Assembly: GCA_017474845.1 (NCBI GenBank)
Contig: JAFVGS010000045.1
Coordinates: 1-57,293, forward strand
Direction: 5' to 3'
DNA: 57,293 bases
Origin: Prevotella sp.
GTDB lineage: Bacteria > Bacteroidota > Bacteroidia > Bacteroidales > Bacteroidaceae
Shown here piece by piece: positions 23,398 to 31,950 of this stretch. Every line of letters begins with the position of its first letter. Position 1 is the first letter of the stretch. A program made the translations under genes and the position numbers. The notes under the pieces were generated by a model. The model saw only the letters and a list, made by a program, of their open reading frames with translations, was not told the origin of the DNA and did not search any database.

Positions 23398-25200
23398 TTA
23401 AGCCAATTCGAGATCGAAGTCCTGCTGTAGTTTTTCTATGGCAGGATTTATTTTTCTCATGGCCTCGAACTGTTCACGGCGGGTGAGCAATTTCGGACGG
23501 TCTGTCTGTTCGGCTACGACAATCTCGAGGGTGATGCCTACGTTGTGCAGGCTGTTGATGAGGGTCTTCACGATACGCCCCTTGAAGTCCTCCATCTGTT
23601 GCTGGATGAGGGTGTTGTCGACCGTCACCTGCAACTTGGGGAAGTCCATGATGACGGGGTTCATGTTTTTCATGCGGGTGGCGATGCCGCTCAGTTCCTG
23701 TGGCATGCGGTTGCACATCGACATCCATTGCAGCTCGAGGTCTTCCTGTGAGAAGACGGCATCGGTCTGCTCTTCCCTCGAGCCGGCGACGGTGCCTGGG
23801 ATGACATTCCATTTCGAGGGCTTGTCTGACTTTTCTTTCTGGAGCAGTGAGCCCCAGGAGAAGCCGATGTTATTGAGCTTCATCTTGGGGGCGGAGGGAG
23901 ATCCGGATGCTCTGGTATTTCCGGTGTTTCCGGAGGTTGCGGGGTTTCCGGAGGCTACGGGGGCATTGGCCTTGGCGGCCACGGGCGATGCAGCGGTCTT
24001 AGCCTGGGCTACCTGCGGGGCCGCTTTCTTGGGCTGAGACTGCTGTATCAGTTGCTTGAACAGGGATTTTAATCTTCTGGGGCGGCGCCCCGCGCTGGCA
24101 CCGTCGTCAGGCTGGGTGATCTGGGCCACCTCTATCAGCGTGAGTTCCACCAGCAGGCGCTTGTTCGACGACTGGCGATAGTTGATGTCGCACTGGTTCA
24201 TCAGCCTCAGTGCCTGATAGAGGAAGCGGGTGTCGCATTTCTTCGCCTGCTCGGCATAGCGCTGGCGCTGCTGGTCGCTCACTTCGAGCAGGGGGAGCGT
24301 CTGCGGATCCTTCGCCATCATCACGTTGCGCACGTGCTTGGCGAGGCCCTGGATGAGCAGTCCGCCGTCGAAGCCCTTGTTGATGATGTTGTTCAACAGC
24401 ACCATGATATCGCTCACCTTATTAATAATAGACAAGTCGATGATCTGGAAGTAGTTCTCGGAGTCGAGCACGTTCAGATCCTCGATCACCTTCTCGTAGG
24501 TGATATTGCCCTGACAGAACGAGGCTGCCTGGTCGAAGATGGAGAGGGCGTCGCGCATGCCACCGTCAGCCTTCTCGGCGATGACGGCGAGAGCCTGCTC
24601 CTCGTAGGTGATGCCCTCCTGCTCGGCTACGTGCTTCAGATGGTCGACAGTGTTGCGGATGGTCATCCGCTCGAAGTCGTAGATCTGGCAACGGCTGAGG
24701 ATGGTGGGCAGGATCTTGTGTTTCTCCGTCGTGGCGAGGATGAAGATGACGTGTGCGGGCGGCTCCTCGAGTGTCTTGAGGAAGGCGTTGAAGGCGGCCG
24801 TCGAGAGCATGTGCACCTCGTCGATGATGAACACCTTGTACTTGCCTAACTGCGGCGGGATGCGCGTCTGCTCCATCAGCGTCTTGATGTGCTCCACGGA
24901 GTTGTTCGAGGCGGCGTCGAGCTCGAAGATGTTGAGTGAACGCTGCTCGTTGAACGACTGGCACGACTCACACTCATTGCAGGCCTCACCGTCGGCAGTA
25001 GGGTGCTGGCAGTTGATGGCCTTGGCGAAGATACGGGCACAGGTGGTCTTTCCGACACCACGGGGTCCGCAGAAGAGGTAGGCGTGAGCGAGCTTGCCGC
25101 TCTTCACCGCGTTCTTCAGCGTCGTGGTCAGCGCTTCCTGTCCTACGACGGTGTCGAAGGTCATCGGACGGTATTTCCTGGCTGAAACGATGTATTCCAT
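23398..25200 (-). CDS. dnaX: DNA polymerase III gamma/tau subunit
   Basis: Clamp-loader ATPase, 600 residues. Walker A GPRGVGKTTCAR is at about residues 45-56, followed by a four-Cys zinc segment (C..EACNECESC), DEVHMLS, ATTEKHKILPT and the LSRCQIYDF sensor. After domain III (ends about 360) there is a low-complexity linker of Ala, Pro, Ser, Gly and Asn made from repeated TTTCCGG-type DNA, then a C-terminal tau-like domain. The leading ATG at 25198-25200 fits the family (MEYIVSARKYRP). Confidence 0.95.
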   Translation of the reverse strand: MEYIVSARKYRPMTFDTVVGQEALTTTLKNAVKSGKLAHAYLFCGPRGVGKTTCARIFAKAINCQHPTADGEACNECESCQSFNEQRSLNIFELDAASNNSVEHIKTLMEQTRIPPQLGKYKVFIIDEVHMLSTAAFNAFLKTLEEPPAHVIFILATTEKHKILPTILSRCQIYDFERMTIRNTVDHLKHVAEQEGITYEEQALAVIAEKADGGMRDALSIFDQAASFCQGNITYEKVIEDLNVLDSENYFQIIDLSIINKVSDIMVLLNNIINKGFDGGLLIQGLAKHVRNVMMAKDPQTLPLLEVSDQQRQRYAEQAKKCDTRFLYQALRLMNQCDINYRQSSNKRLLVELTLIEVAQITQPDDGASAGRRPRRLKSLFKQLIQQSQPKKAAPQVAQAKTAASPVAAKANAPVASGNPATSGNTGNTRASGSPSAPKMKLNNIGFSWGSLLQKEKSDKPSKWNVIPGTVAGSREEQTDAVFSQEDLELQWMSMCNRMPQELSGIATRMKNMNPVIMDFPKLQVTVDNTLIQQQMEDFKGRIVKTLINSLHNVGITLEIVVAEQTDRPKLLTRREQFEAMRKINPAIEKLQQDFDLELA

Positions 25201-25226
25201 ATATGTGTTACTGATAAATTATGCTG

Positions 25227-25234
25227 CAAAGGTA
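25227..25234 (-). promoter_or_regulatory. -7 promoter element (TACCTTTG) for dnaX
   Basis: Exact TAnnTTTG on the minus strand; left end of the second divergent promoter cassette. Confidence 0.65.
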
Positions 25235-25329
25235 CAACTTTTAAAGGAGTTAAAGGAGTTAAAGGAGTTAAAGGGAGTTAAAGGACATTACTTTTCACTT
25301 TTCACTGTTCGCATTTCACTTCTTTTTGT

Positions 25330-25337
25330 TACCTTTG
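25330..25337 (+). promoter_or_regulatory. -7 promoter element (TACCTTTG) for the FtsB-like gene
   Basis: Exact TAnnTTTG 18 bp before the start codon at 25356. Confidence 0.65.
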
Positions 25338-25355
25338 CAGCCAAATAGCAGAAAT

Positions 25356-25715
25356 ATGAAGGTTATCAACAGTATCAAGAAATTTATGCTTCGCGTCTGG
25401 AGGTCTCAGATCCTGAAATATGCGGTGGTCTGTGTGGCAGGTGTGCTCATCGTGGGGTTCCTCGACGAGAACAGCCTGTGGAATCATCTGAAGAACCGTC
25501 AGCGCATCGACGAGCTGAAAGAGGAGAAGGCCCACTACAATGCCGTCTTCGAGCGCGACAGGGCCCAGATACGTGAGCTCGACCGCAATCCGAAGGCGAT
25601 GGAGAAGATAGCCCGTGAGCGCTATTTCATGAAGGCCGACGATGAGGATATCTTCGTGCTGAAGGAGGAAAACGACGAATCGAAACAAGTTGCAGACGAT
25701 GAGACAGCTCAATAA
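25356..25715 (+). CDS. FtsB/DivIC-type septum formation initiator protein
   Basis: 119-residue bitopic protein: a short basic N-terminus, one membrane helix (about 20-38), a coiled coil of Lys/Glu-rich heptads (about 45-75), and the family end with NPKAMEKIARERYFMKADDEDIFVLKE. Such proteins hold together the division complex with FtsL and FtsQ. The ATG at 25356 is used rather than an in-frame upstream codon that overlaps the promoter. The next gene starts inside its 3' end (17-bp overlap). Confidence 0.88.
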   Translation: MKVINSIKKFMLRVWRSQILKYAVVCVAGVLIVGFLDENSLWNHLKNRQRIDELKEEKAHYNAVFERDRAQIRELDRNPKAMEKIARERYFMKADDEDIFVLKEENDESKQVADDETAQ

Positions 25716-26112
25716 GGTGCAGAACTTCATCTTCCTCGCCGGTGCCCTGGTGATGGTGGTGGGTACCATTGCCAGTGTGCTGATGTGGAAGTATGCCCCC
25801 TATGTCTTCGCCGTCGGAGCCCTTGCCTTCACGTCGATGCAGTTCCTGCAGCGCTATGAGGGCACGAACTTCGTCATCCGCCGCCTGCGCAGAATGATGC
25901 TGCTCAGCGATTTCCTCTTCCTGCTCTCCGCCCTGCTGATGTTCGCCAGCATGGGGAACGTGTTCGGACTGAGTCAAATCGACTATATTACCTATATATA
26001 TAATAAGTGGGTGCTGACGCTGCTCGTCGCAGCCCTCCTCCAACTCTATTCTACGCACAGAATTGACAGAGAGCTGACCAAAGAGACAAATTCTTCTTCA
26101 AAAAAACTATAA
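25699..26112 (+). CDS. small integral membrane protein of unknown function
   Basis: 137 residues with four predicted membrane helices (about 10-30, 35-52, 70-90, 105-120) and a basic loop RYEGTNFVIRRLRRM. It looks like hypothetical membrane proteins conserved next to the divIC gene in Bacteroidetes, with no known function. The start at 25699 follows the family pattern; it overlaps the preceding gene by 17 bp, so the two are translated from one mRNA. A terminator hairpin follows directly. Confidence 0.75.
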   Translation: MRQLNKVQNFIFLAGALVMVVGTIASVLMWKYAPYVFAVGALAFTSMQFLQRYEGTNFVIRRLRRMMLLSDFLFLLSALLMFASMGNVFGLSQIDYITYIYNKWVLTLLVAALLQLYSTHRIDRELTKETNSSSKKL

Positions 26113-26115
26113 AAG

Positions 26116-26150
26116 TTTGCGCATTTGCCTTAAAATGCGCAAATTTATTT
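26116..26150 (+). terminator. intrinsic terminator
   Basis: TTTGCGCATTT and AAATGCGCAAA form an 11-bp stem (26116-26143) followed by a T-rich run. Confidence 0.75.
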
Positions 26151-26171
26151 TTCTACATCCATATATCTTTG

Positions 26172-26179
26172 TATTTTTG
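26172..26179 (+). promoter_or_regulatory. -7 promoter element (TATTTTTG)
   Basis: Exact TAnnTTTG 21 bp before the lipoprotein start codon; likely drives lipoprotein, dihydroorotase and MetH-activation genes. Confidence 0.6.
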
Positions 26180-26200
26180 CGCCACGAAACAATTGAATTT

Positions 26201-27007
26201 ATGAACAAGATCATATATCTATTTGTTATCATTGCCGTTCTGACGTCCTGCGCCGAGTCATATTCGATACAGGGCTCCTCGTCTGTCTCGTCGCTTGACG
26301 GTAGCAAACTCTACCTGAAGACGGTGAAGGATCAGGAGCTGAAGAACATGGACTCCTGCGACGTAGTGCATGGCAAGTTCCGCTTCACGGGCCTGCTCGA
26401 CACCGTCCGTCTGGCTACGTTGTATATGGACGAACAGTCGCTCGCGATGCCCGTGGTGGTGGAGAGCGGCGAGATTGAGATCCATATCGACAACACGGGC
26501 CGCAGCGTCACGGGGTCGCCCCTGAACGACAAGCTCTACCAGTTTATCAACCGTCACGACCAGATTGGCAACGAGTTGAACGAACTCTCCCACAAGCAGA
26601 GTCAGATGCTGCTCGAGGGTATCGACGAGGACATCATCAACCGTCAGCTCTCTGTGGAGGCAGCCCGTCTGGCACAGCAGGAAGACTCGCTGGTGACGAA
26701 CTTCATCGTCGAGAACTTCGACAACGTGCTGGGGCCTGGCGTCTTCATGATGATGACCAGCGGCTATCCCTATCCTGTGCTCACCCCGCAGATTGAGGAT
26801 ATCATGAGCAAGGCCACGAAGAAGTTCAAGGAAGATTCATACGTGAAGGAGTACTATCGCACGGCCAATGAGATCCAGGCCCGTCAGAACGGTCTTGCAG
26901 ACGATGTGACGCAGGTGCAGGCTCCTGCCCAGCAGCCGACGGAGACGAAGCCGGATACCATGCCTGACTCCTTGCAGCTGCCCTCACTCAGCCTTCCGCA
27001 GAAATGA
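26201..27007 (+). CDS. DUF4369-type lipoprotein
   Basis: 268 residues with a lipoprotein signal (VLTSCAES, Cys about residue 15). The region 20-115 with G..KLYLKTV, VVHGKFRFTG, VVVESGEIEIHID and TGSPLNDKLYQF matches, from memory, the DUF4369 module that often precedes thioredoxin-like domains in Bacteroidetes. Here no thioredoxin domain follows; the C-terminal half is helical with a Gln/Pro-rich tail. Its TGA overlaps the ATG of dihydroorotase. Confidence 0.75.
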   Translation: MNKIIYLFVIIAVLTSCAESYSIQGSSSVSSLDGSKLYLKTVKDQELKNMDSCDVVHGKFRFTGLLDTVRLATLYMDEQSLAMPVVVESGEIEIHIDNTGRSVTGSPLNDKLYQFINRHDQIGNELNELSHKQSQMLLEGIDEDIINRQLSVEAARLAQQEDSLVTNFIVENFDNVLGPGVFMMMTSGYPYPVLTPQIEDIMSKATKKFKEDSYVKEYYRTANEIQARQNGLADDVTQVQAPAQQPTETKPDTMPDSLQLPSLSLPQK

Positions 27008-28329
27008 GGACGCTGGTAAAAGGGGGAACGCTTGTCAACGAAGGCAGGACATTCAATGGCTCGCTGGTCATTGAGGACGAGAAAATCACTCAGATTATAG
27101 AAGGTAACCAGATACCCGAGGCGTCTTATGATGAAGTCATCGACGCCTCGGGCTGTTTTGTGCTTCCAGGCATTATCGACGACCACGTGCATTTCCGTGA
27201 GCCAGGGCTGACGGAGAAGGCGGATATCGACACAGAGAGCCGTGCGGCAGCCGCTGGGGGCGTCACCACCTATTTCGATATGCCCAATACGGTGCCGCAG
27301 ACCACGACGCTGGAGGCTCTGGAAGAGAAGTTCGCTCTCGCTGCACAGAAGAGCCACGTGAACTACAGTTTCTTCTTCGGCGCCACGAACGATAATGCGA
27401 ATCTTTTCCCCTTGCTCGATCCCCATCGCATCCCAGGCATCAAGCTCTTCATGGGTTCCTCGACGGGCAATATGCTCGTAGACCGTCGTGAGGCACTGGA
27501 CCGTATCTTTGCCACAGCGCCCATGATCATCATGACTCACTGTGAGGATACGGACATCATCAATCGCAACATGGCTGAGGCCAAGGCGAAGTATGGCGAC
27601 GATCCGAAAGTGACGCATCATCCTGAGATCCGCAGTGAGGAAGCCTGCTACGAGAGCACCCGTCTCGCCGTCGAACTCGCCACCAAGCACCACGCCCGCC
27701 TCCACATCGCCCATCTCACTACTGCCAAGGAATTGGAATTAATACCCACCCCCGGGGGTGGGTTAACCGCTGAGGCCACCGTCTCCCATCTTTATTTCTG
27801 CGATCGCGACTATACCGCTCTGGGCACCCGCATCAAGTGCAATCCTGCCGTCAAGACGGAGCACGATCGTGATGCCCTGCGTGAGGCACTCAACGACGGG
27901 CGAATCGCCGTCATCGGCACTGACCACGCCCCACACCTGCTGTCTCAGAAGGAAGGTGGCTGCGCACGTGCTGCCAGTGGTATGCCGATGATTCAGTTCT
28001 CACTCGTCACGATGCTCGAACTCGTAGACCAGGGGGTGCTGTCTTTGGAACGTCTCGTCGAACTGATGTGCCATAATCCAGCGCGTCTCTTTGAGGTGCG
28101 CCAGCGTGGGTTCCTCCGTGAGGGGTATCAGGCAGACATCGTCCTCGTACGTCCCAACACAGGCTGGACGGTGACGCACGACCTCATCCAGAGCCGTTGT
28201 GGCTGGAGTCCGATGGAGGGACATATGTACCTCTGGCGCATCGAACGCACCCTCTGCAACGGACAAACCGTTTACCATCAGGGTAGGGTAGACGCCTCAT
28301 ACATCGGTCAGCCCGTCGCCTTCCGATAA
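27004..28329 (+). CDS. pyrC: dihydroorotase
   Basis: Cyclises carbamoyl aspartate to dihydroorotate in pyrimidine synthesis. The 441-residue amidohydrolase shows the metal-binding DDHVHFREPG, an IKLFMGSSTGNM segment containing the lysine carboxylated in this family, HCED, HIAHLTT and GTDHAPH. The ATGA overlap with the upstream lipoprotein gene indicates coupling. A 20-bp perfect palindrome at 27744-27763 is read in frame as PTPGGG in a loop after HIAHLTTAKELELI, where other dihydroorotases are shorter or different. An in-frame insertion is likely. Confidence 0.93.
   Translation: MRTLVKGGTLVNEGRTFNGSLVIEDEKITQIIEGNQIPEASYDEVIDASGCFVLPGIIDDHVHFREPGLTEKADIDTESRAAAAGGVTTYFDMPNTVPQTTTLEALEEKFALAAQKSHVNYSFFFGATNDNANLFPLLDPHRIPGIKLFMGSSTGNMLVDRREALDRIFATAPMIIMTHCEDTDIINRNMAEAKAKYGDDPKVTHHPEIRSEEACYESTRLAVELATKHHARLHIAHLTTAKELELIPTPGGGLTAEATVSHLYFCDRDYTALGTRIKCNPAVKTEHDRDALREALNDGRIAVIGTDHAPHLLSQKEGGCARAASGMPMIQFSLVTMLELVDQGVLSLERLVELMCHNPARLFEVRQRGFLREGYQADIVLVRPNTGWTVTHDLIQSRCGWSPMEGHMYLWRIERTLCNGQTVYHQGRVDASYIGQPVAFR
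27744..27763. repeat. perfect 20-bp palindrome inside pyrC
   Basis: ACCCACCCCC followed directly by GGGGGTGGGT. Its ACCCACCCCC end matches the termini of the inverted-repeat element in mfd (34944-35058), so it may be a minimal or internally deleted copy. Confidence 0.75.
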
Positions 28330-28332
28330 TTT

Positions 28333-28357
28333 TCCATTATCCATTCTCCATTGTCCA
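28333..28357 (+). repeat. CCATT(A/C)TCCATT tandem phrase before the MetH-activation gene
   Basis: Degenerate repeats TTCCATTATCCATTCTCCATTG end at the start codon of the next gene; one of several short tandem phrases in gaps of this window. Confidence 0.5.
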
Positions 28358-29220
28358 TGATGATATTATCGTACGATATCTCTGAGTTGATACCCTATAT
28401 CAACTGGCCCTACTTCTTCTTTGCCTGGCAGGTGAAGGAACAGTCGGAGAAAGACCGTCTGCGCCAGGAAGCAGAGGCCTTTCTGAAACAATTGGAAGGG
28501 AAATACCACGCCTATGGGCTGTTTGAGCTCTTCGAAGCACATGGTGATGGGGATGATATCGTGGTATGTAAAGGAGTCAGGAGTCAGGAAACAGGGGGCA
28601 GGAGTCAGGAATCAGGAGTCTGTAGGATACCTTGTCTGCGCCAGCAGCAGGGTAATCCTCCTTATCTCTGTCTTTCAGACTTCATCTCGCCTCATAAAAT
28701 TTCTACAGACTCCAGTCTTCTGACTTCTGACTCCTCAAAGATCGGGGTCTTCTCCACTTCTGTCTCCCTCGGTCTCGAAACGGACTTCGACGACGACCCC
28801 TACCGAAAAATGATGACCCAACTCCTTGCCGACCGTCTTGCTGAGGCAGCGGCAGAACGTATGCACGAACAGGTAAGGAAGGAATACTGGGGTTATGCGA
28901 AGGATGAAGACCTCTCCATCCCTGATATGCTTGTGGAGAAGTTCCAGGGCATCCGTCCTGCCGTGGGTTATCCCTCACTGCCAGACACCAGTCTGAACTT
29001 CATCATCGACGACCTCTTGGACATGAAGCAGATCGGTATCCGTCTCACGGAGAGTGGTGCGATGAAGCCCCACGCCAGTGTCTCAGGCCTGATGCTTGCC
29101 CATCCAGAGGCCCGTTATTTCTCCATTGGAAAGATCGGCGAAGACCAACTCCGTGACTACGCCCACCGTCGTTGCCTTCCCCTTGAACTATGCCGGAAAT
29201 TCTTAGCAGGAAATCTCTAA
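28357..29220 (+). CDS. standalone methionine synthase B12-reactivation domain protein
   Basis: Corresponds to the C-terminal AdoMet-binding activation domain of MetH, which reductively methylates inactive cob(II)alamin. Signatures: SELIPYINWPYFFFAW near the N-terminus, DDPYRKMMTQLLADRLAEA, RKEYWGYAKDED, GIRPAVGYPSLPD (AdoMet site) and HPEARYFSIGKIG. In Bacteroidales this domain is often separate from MetH. Two loops hold odd sequence rich in Ser/Gln (RSQETGGRSQESG, and STDSSLLTSDSS), encoded by inverted GGAGTCAGGA-type repeats at 28573-28626 and 28703-28735, without breaking the frame. Confidence 0.85.
   Translation: MMILSYDISELIPYINWPYFFFAWQVKEQSEKDRLRQEAEAFLKQLEGKYHAYGLFELFEAHGDGDDIVVCKGVRSQETGGRSQESGVCRIPCLRQQQGNPPYLCLSDFISPHKISTDSSLLTSDSSKIGVFSTSVSLGLETDFDDDPYRKMMTQLLADRLAEAAAERMHEQVRKEYWGYAKDEDLSIPDMLVEKFQGIRPAVGYPSLPDTSLNFIIDDLLDMKQIGIRLTESGAMKPHASVSGLMLAHPEARYFSIGKIGEDQLRDYAHRRCLPLELCRKFLAGNL
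28573..28735. repeat. in-frame inverted GGAGTCAGGA repeats within the MetH-activation gene
   Basis: Left arm 28573-28626 contains four GGAGTCAG-like units ending in GGAGTCTGTAG. The right arm 28703-28735, in reverse complement, has AGGAGTCAGAAGTCAGAAG and TGGAGTCTGTAG. The 76 bp between encode the conserved IPCLRQQQGNPPYLCLSDF segment. Confidence 0.8.
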
Positions 29221-30383
29221 CCCTTTTTCAGTGTCAGCACGACGATCTCGCCTGTGGCGCCGAAGCGGAAGGGGATGAGTCCGCCGAGGCCTGCGGTGAC
29301 GAAGAGAGACTGCGAGCCTTCGGTGTACCAGTCGTTGAACTCCCTGCCTAAGAGAGCCATCGGACTCCAGCCGAAGAGTGCAAACTGCATTTTGTGGGTG
29401 TGGCCGCTGAGAGTGAGTTGGGCGCGGCCGTCAGGGATGATCTTACGTCGCCAAGAGGAGGGATCGTGTTCGAGCATAAGGACGAACGCGTCTTCGTTCA
29501 CACCTTTCAGCGTCTTCTTGATATCACCTTTCTGTGGGAATCTGATGCCGTCGCCGTCGTTCTCCATACCAGCGATGATGATGCTCGACTTCTTGTCGCG
29601 GTCGATGTAGCGATGCTCGTTCATCAGCAGCGTCCAGCCCATCTGCCGCTCCAGACTCATGGTCTCCCTCCAGTTTGCCACCTTCCTGGCCGTGTTGCCG
29701 CAGATATAGTCGCCATAGTCGTGATTGCCGAGAACGGTGTAGATGCCGTCTTTCGCCTTCAGGCTGCTCAGCACGTCCATGTGGCGATAAATGTCCTTGG
29801 GCTCGGTGTTCTGGATGTCGCCCAAGAACACGATGATGTCCGGCTTCTGGGCGTTGATGCTGTCGACGGCCTGTTTCAGGACGTACTCGTTACGATCGGT
29901 ATACGAGCCGACATGGGCGTCGGAGAGGATGACGACCTTGTAGCCGTCGAAGGCCTGTGGCAGGTCTTCCGAGACGTAGGTCTGACGGTTCACCTCCAAC
30001 TTGTTGAAGCCGATGAACGATCCGTAGAACAGGATATACCAGATAACGGGCACACAGAGGATGCCCACGAGATTGCCGATGTTTTTGTGACTATGGAACA
30101 ACTTGCAGAATCCCAGTCCGACGACGGAACACAGCATATACACCGCCTTGGGCACGGCTATCATTCCGAGCAGCAGCAGGTAGATCCATAGGATGTTAGG
30201 ATTATCGGGAATGAAGTTCTTCTCGTAGGTCAGTTTAATGGTATAAACCACCAGGGCGAAGGATGGGAGCCAGCGCAGCAGCCTTTGCCAGCCACTATAC
30301 TTATGACGCCAGTAGTGCAGGTCGAAATACAGATCTGGAATCAGTATCAACAAAAGAAATAGGTATGGAGCCCTTGCAATCAT
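29217..30383 (-). CDS. membrane-anchored metallophosphoesterase (YkuE-like)
   Basis: 388 residues: four N-terminal membrane helices (to about 135), then a calcineurin-type phosphoesterase domain with SDAHVGS, GDIQN, GNHDYGD, and the late SGHTHKMQ motif, all with metal ligands present. YkuE-type enzymes have been linked to removal of UDP-sugar or phospholipid headgroups, but the substrate here is unknown. It is last in a leftward set with GT2 and PlsC. Its end overlaps the convergent MetH-activation gene by 4 bp. Confidence 0.85.
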   Translation of the reverse strand: MIARAPYLFLLLILIPDLYFDLHYWRHKYSGWQRLLRWLPSFALVVYTIKLTYEKNFIPDNPNILWIYLLLLGMIAVPKAVYMLCSVVGLGFCKLFHSHKNIGNLVGILCVPVIWYILFYGSFIGFNKLEVNRQTYVSEDLPQAFDGYKVVILSDAHVGSYTDRNEYVLKQAVDSINAQKPDIIVFLGDIQNTEPKDIYRHMDVLSSLKAKDGIYTVLGNHDYGDYICGNTARKVANWRETMSLERQMGWTLLMNEHRYIDRDKKSSIIIAGMENDGDGIRFPQKGDIKKTLKGVNEDAFVLMLEHDPSSWRRKIIPDGRAQLTLSGHTHKMQFALFGWSPMALLGREFNDWYTEGSQSLFVTAGLGGLIPFRFGATGEIVVLTLKKG

Positions 30384-30397
30384 ATCAAATGTAAATC

Positions 30398-31162
30398 CTA
30401 TTGGTCCGGATTCTCAATGTATCCTTGGTATTTCTCTTCAAGGCCGCCCATGATAGCATCGTATGCCTTTTGGCGGCTGTTCTCCACGTTTTCAGGCCCT
30501 TTGCCGATGGGATGGATGGGCTCGTGGATGGTCAGACGGAGCGGATGCCAGTCGATTAGGTTGATGAATCCGCGGGTGCGCGGCAGGATGTCGAACGAAC
30601 CGTTGATGGTCATTGGCACCACAGACAACTGCAGCTCGTCTGCCAGTGCGAACGCCCCCTTGCGGAAGATTCCCATGTGACCCGTAAACGAACGGGCCCC
30701 CTCAGGGAACACCGTCACGCTGTAACCCTCCTGCAGAATGTCGCGGGCCGTGTCGTAGGTCTTCTTGATTTTCTTGGGACCGCTCTTGTCGACGAAGATC
30801 TGGTGCGACTTCCTGCAAGCATAGCCGATGAAGGGAATCCGGCCTAGCTGGTGCTTCATCATCCACTTGAAGTTACGCCCCAGATGACCGTAGATCAGGA
30901 AGATGTCGAAGATGCCCTGATGGTTCGCCACGAACACGTAGCTGCGGCCTTTCTCCAGTTTCTCGCGACCTTCCACTTTCACGGGTATGAGCAGCGTCCA
31001 GAGGATGATCTTTGCCCACCACCTTCCTGGATAGTAACCCCAGAAGTGGCCGTTGCCGATGGTTGTGCCGATACCAACTTCAAGGGCTGTGATGATCGTC
31101 ATAATCACCACCACCGGCAGTCCCACAAAAATCTGATATATTATATACAAAAACTTTATCAT
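30398..31162 (-). CDS. plsC: 1-acyl-sn-glycerol-3-phosphate acyltransferase
   Basis: Converts lysophosphatidate to phosphatidate at the inner membrane. The 254-residue protein has an N-terminal hydrophobic stretch (about 3-35), the HX4D catalytic motif at His81-Asp86 (NHQGIFD), and the FPEGARS glycerophosphate-binding motif near 150. It starts 1 bp from the preceding glycosyltransferase stop and precedes the metallophosphatase by 14 bp, a tight operon. Confidence 0.92.
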   Translation of the reverse strand: MIKFLYIIYQIFVGLPVVVIMTIITALEVGIGTTIGNGHFWGYYPGRWWAKIILWTLLIPVKVEGREKLEKGRSYVFVANHQGIFDIFLIYGHLGRNFKWMMKHQLGRIPFIGYACRKSHQIFVDKSGPKKIKKTYDTARDILQEGYSVTVFPEGARSFTGHMGIFRKGAFALADELQLSVVPMTINGSFDILPRTRGFINLIDWHPLRLTIHEPIHPIGKGPENVENSRQKAYDAIMGGLEEKYQGYIENPDQ

Positions 31163-31163
31163 A

Positions 31164-31916
31164 TCAATCTTTAATCTTCGGATATTTCCGCGTCCATCCG
31201 TCCCATCTGAGCTTCATCACGCCGAAGAACGCCTCGCCGAAGATGCCGCCTGACATCTTACTCACGCCCTCCTTGCGGTTCACGAAGATCACGCTCACCT
31301 CCTTAATCTTGAAGCCGATCTTATGAGCAGTGTATTTCATCTCTATCTGGAAGGCATAGCCCTTGAAACGGATTTTGTCCAACTCGATGGTCTTGAGCAC
31401 GCGACGCTTGTAGCAGACGAAGCCCGCCGTCGTGTCGTGCACCTTGAAGCCCGTGACGATCCTGACGTATTTCGAGGCGAAATAGCTCATCAGTACACGA
31501 CCTACGGGCCAGTTCACCACGTTCACGCCACTCACGTAACGACTGCCGATAGACACATCGTGGCCCTCATCATGACAGGCAGCATACAATCTGGGCAGGT
31601 CCTTCGGATCGTGGCTGAAGTCCGCATCCATCTCGAAGATGTACGCATAGTCGTGTTCCAGCGCCCACTTGAAGCCTGTGATGTAGGCCGTGCCCAATCC
31701 CAACTTCCCGCTGCGCTCAATGATGAACAGACGGTCGCCGAACTCCATCGCCATCAGCCCCCTGACGATGGCTGCCGTTCCGTCTGGCGAGCCGTCGTCG
31801 ATCACGAGAATGTGGAAACACTTGTCTAAGGCGAATACCGCACGAATGATCTTCTCGATATTCTCCTTCTCGTTATACGTCGGGATGATGACAATACTGT
31901 CGCTCTGGTGCATCAT
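31164..31916 (-). CDS. polyprenol-phosphate mannosyl/glucosyltransferase-like GT2 enzyme
   Basis: 250-residue GT2 of the dolichol-phosphate mannose synthase type: IPTYNEKENIEKII at the start, VIDDGSPDGTAAIV, EMDADFSHDPKDLP (metal-binding DAD) and GSRYVSG. It is the soluble, single-domain version without C-terminal membrane helices. Predicted to make a polyprenol-phosphate sugar used in glycan or lipid modification. First gene of the leftward set, with its promoter at 31934-31941. Confidence 0.88.
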   Translation of the reverse strand: MMHQSDSIVIIPTYNEKENIEKIIRAVFALDKCFHILVIDDGSPDGTAAIVRGLMAMEFGDRLFIIERSGKLGLGTAYITGFKWALEHDYAYIFEMDADFSHDPKDLPRLYAACHDEGHDVSIGSRYVSGVNVVNWPVGRVLMSYFASKYVRIVTGFKVHDTTAGFVCYKRRVLKTIELDKIRFKGYAFQIEMKYTAHKIGFKIKEVSVIFVNRKEGVSKMSGGIFGEAFFGVMKLRWDGWTRKYPKIKD

Positions 31917-31933
31917 TTAATGTTTTGATGGTG

Positions 31934-31941
31934 CAAAGTTA
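31934..31941 (-). promoter_or_regulatory. -7 promoter element (TAACTTTG) for the GT2-plsC-phosphatase set
   Basis: Exact TAnnTTTG on the minus strand 17 bp before the start codon. Confidence 0.65.
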
Positions 31942-31950
31942 CGAATTTTT

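Larger units (their letters stand above)
25227..25337. repeat. divergent promoter cassette, copy B
   Basis: Same order as copy A at 15982-16093: outward -7 element, AGTTAAAGG tandem, GGACATTAC, TTTCAC units, outward -7 element. The first 65 bp differ from copy A at only a couple of positions. The flanking genes are unrelated to those of copy A. Confidence 0.8.
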
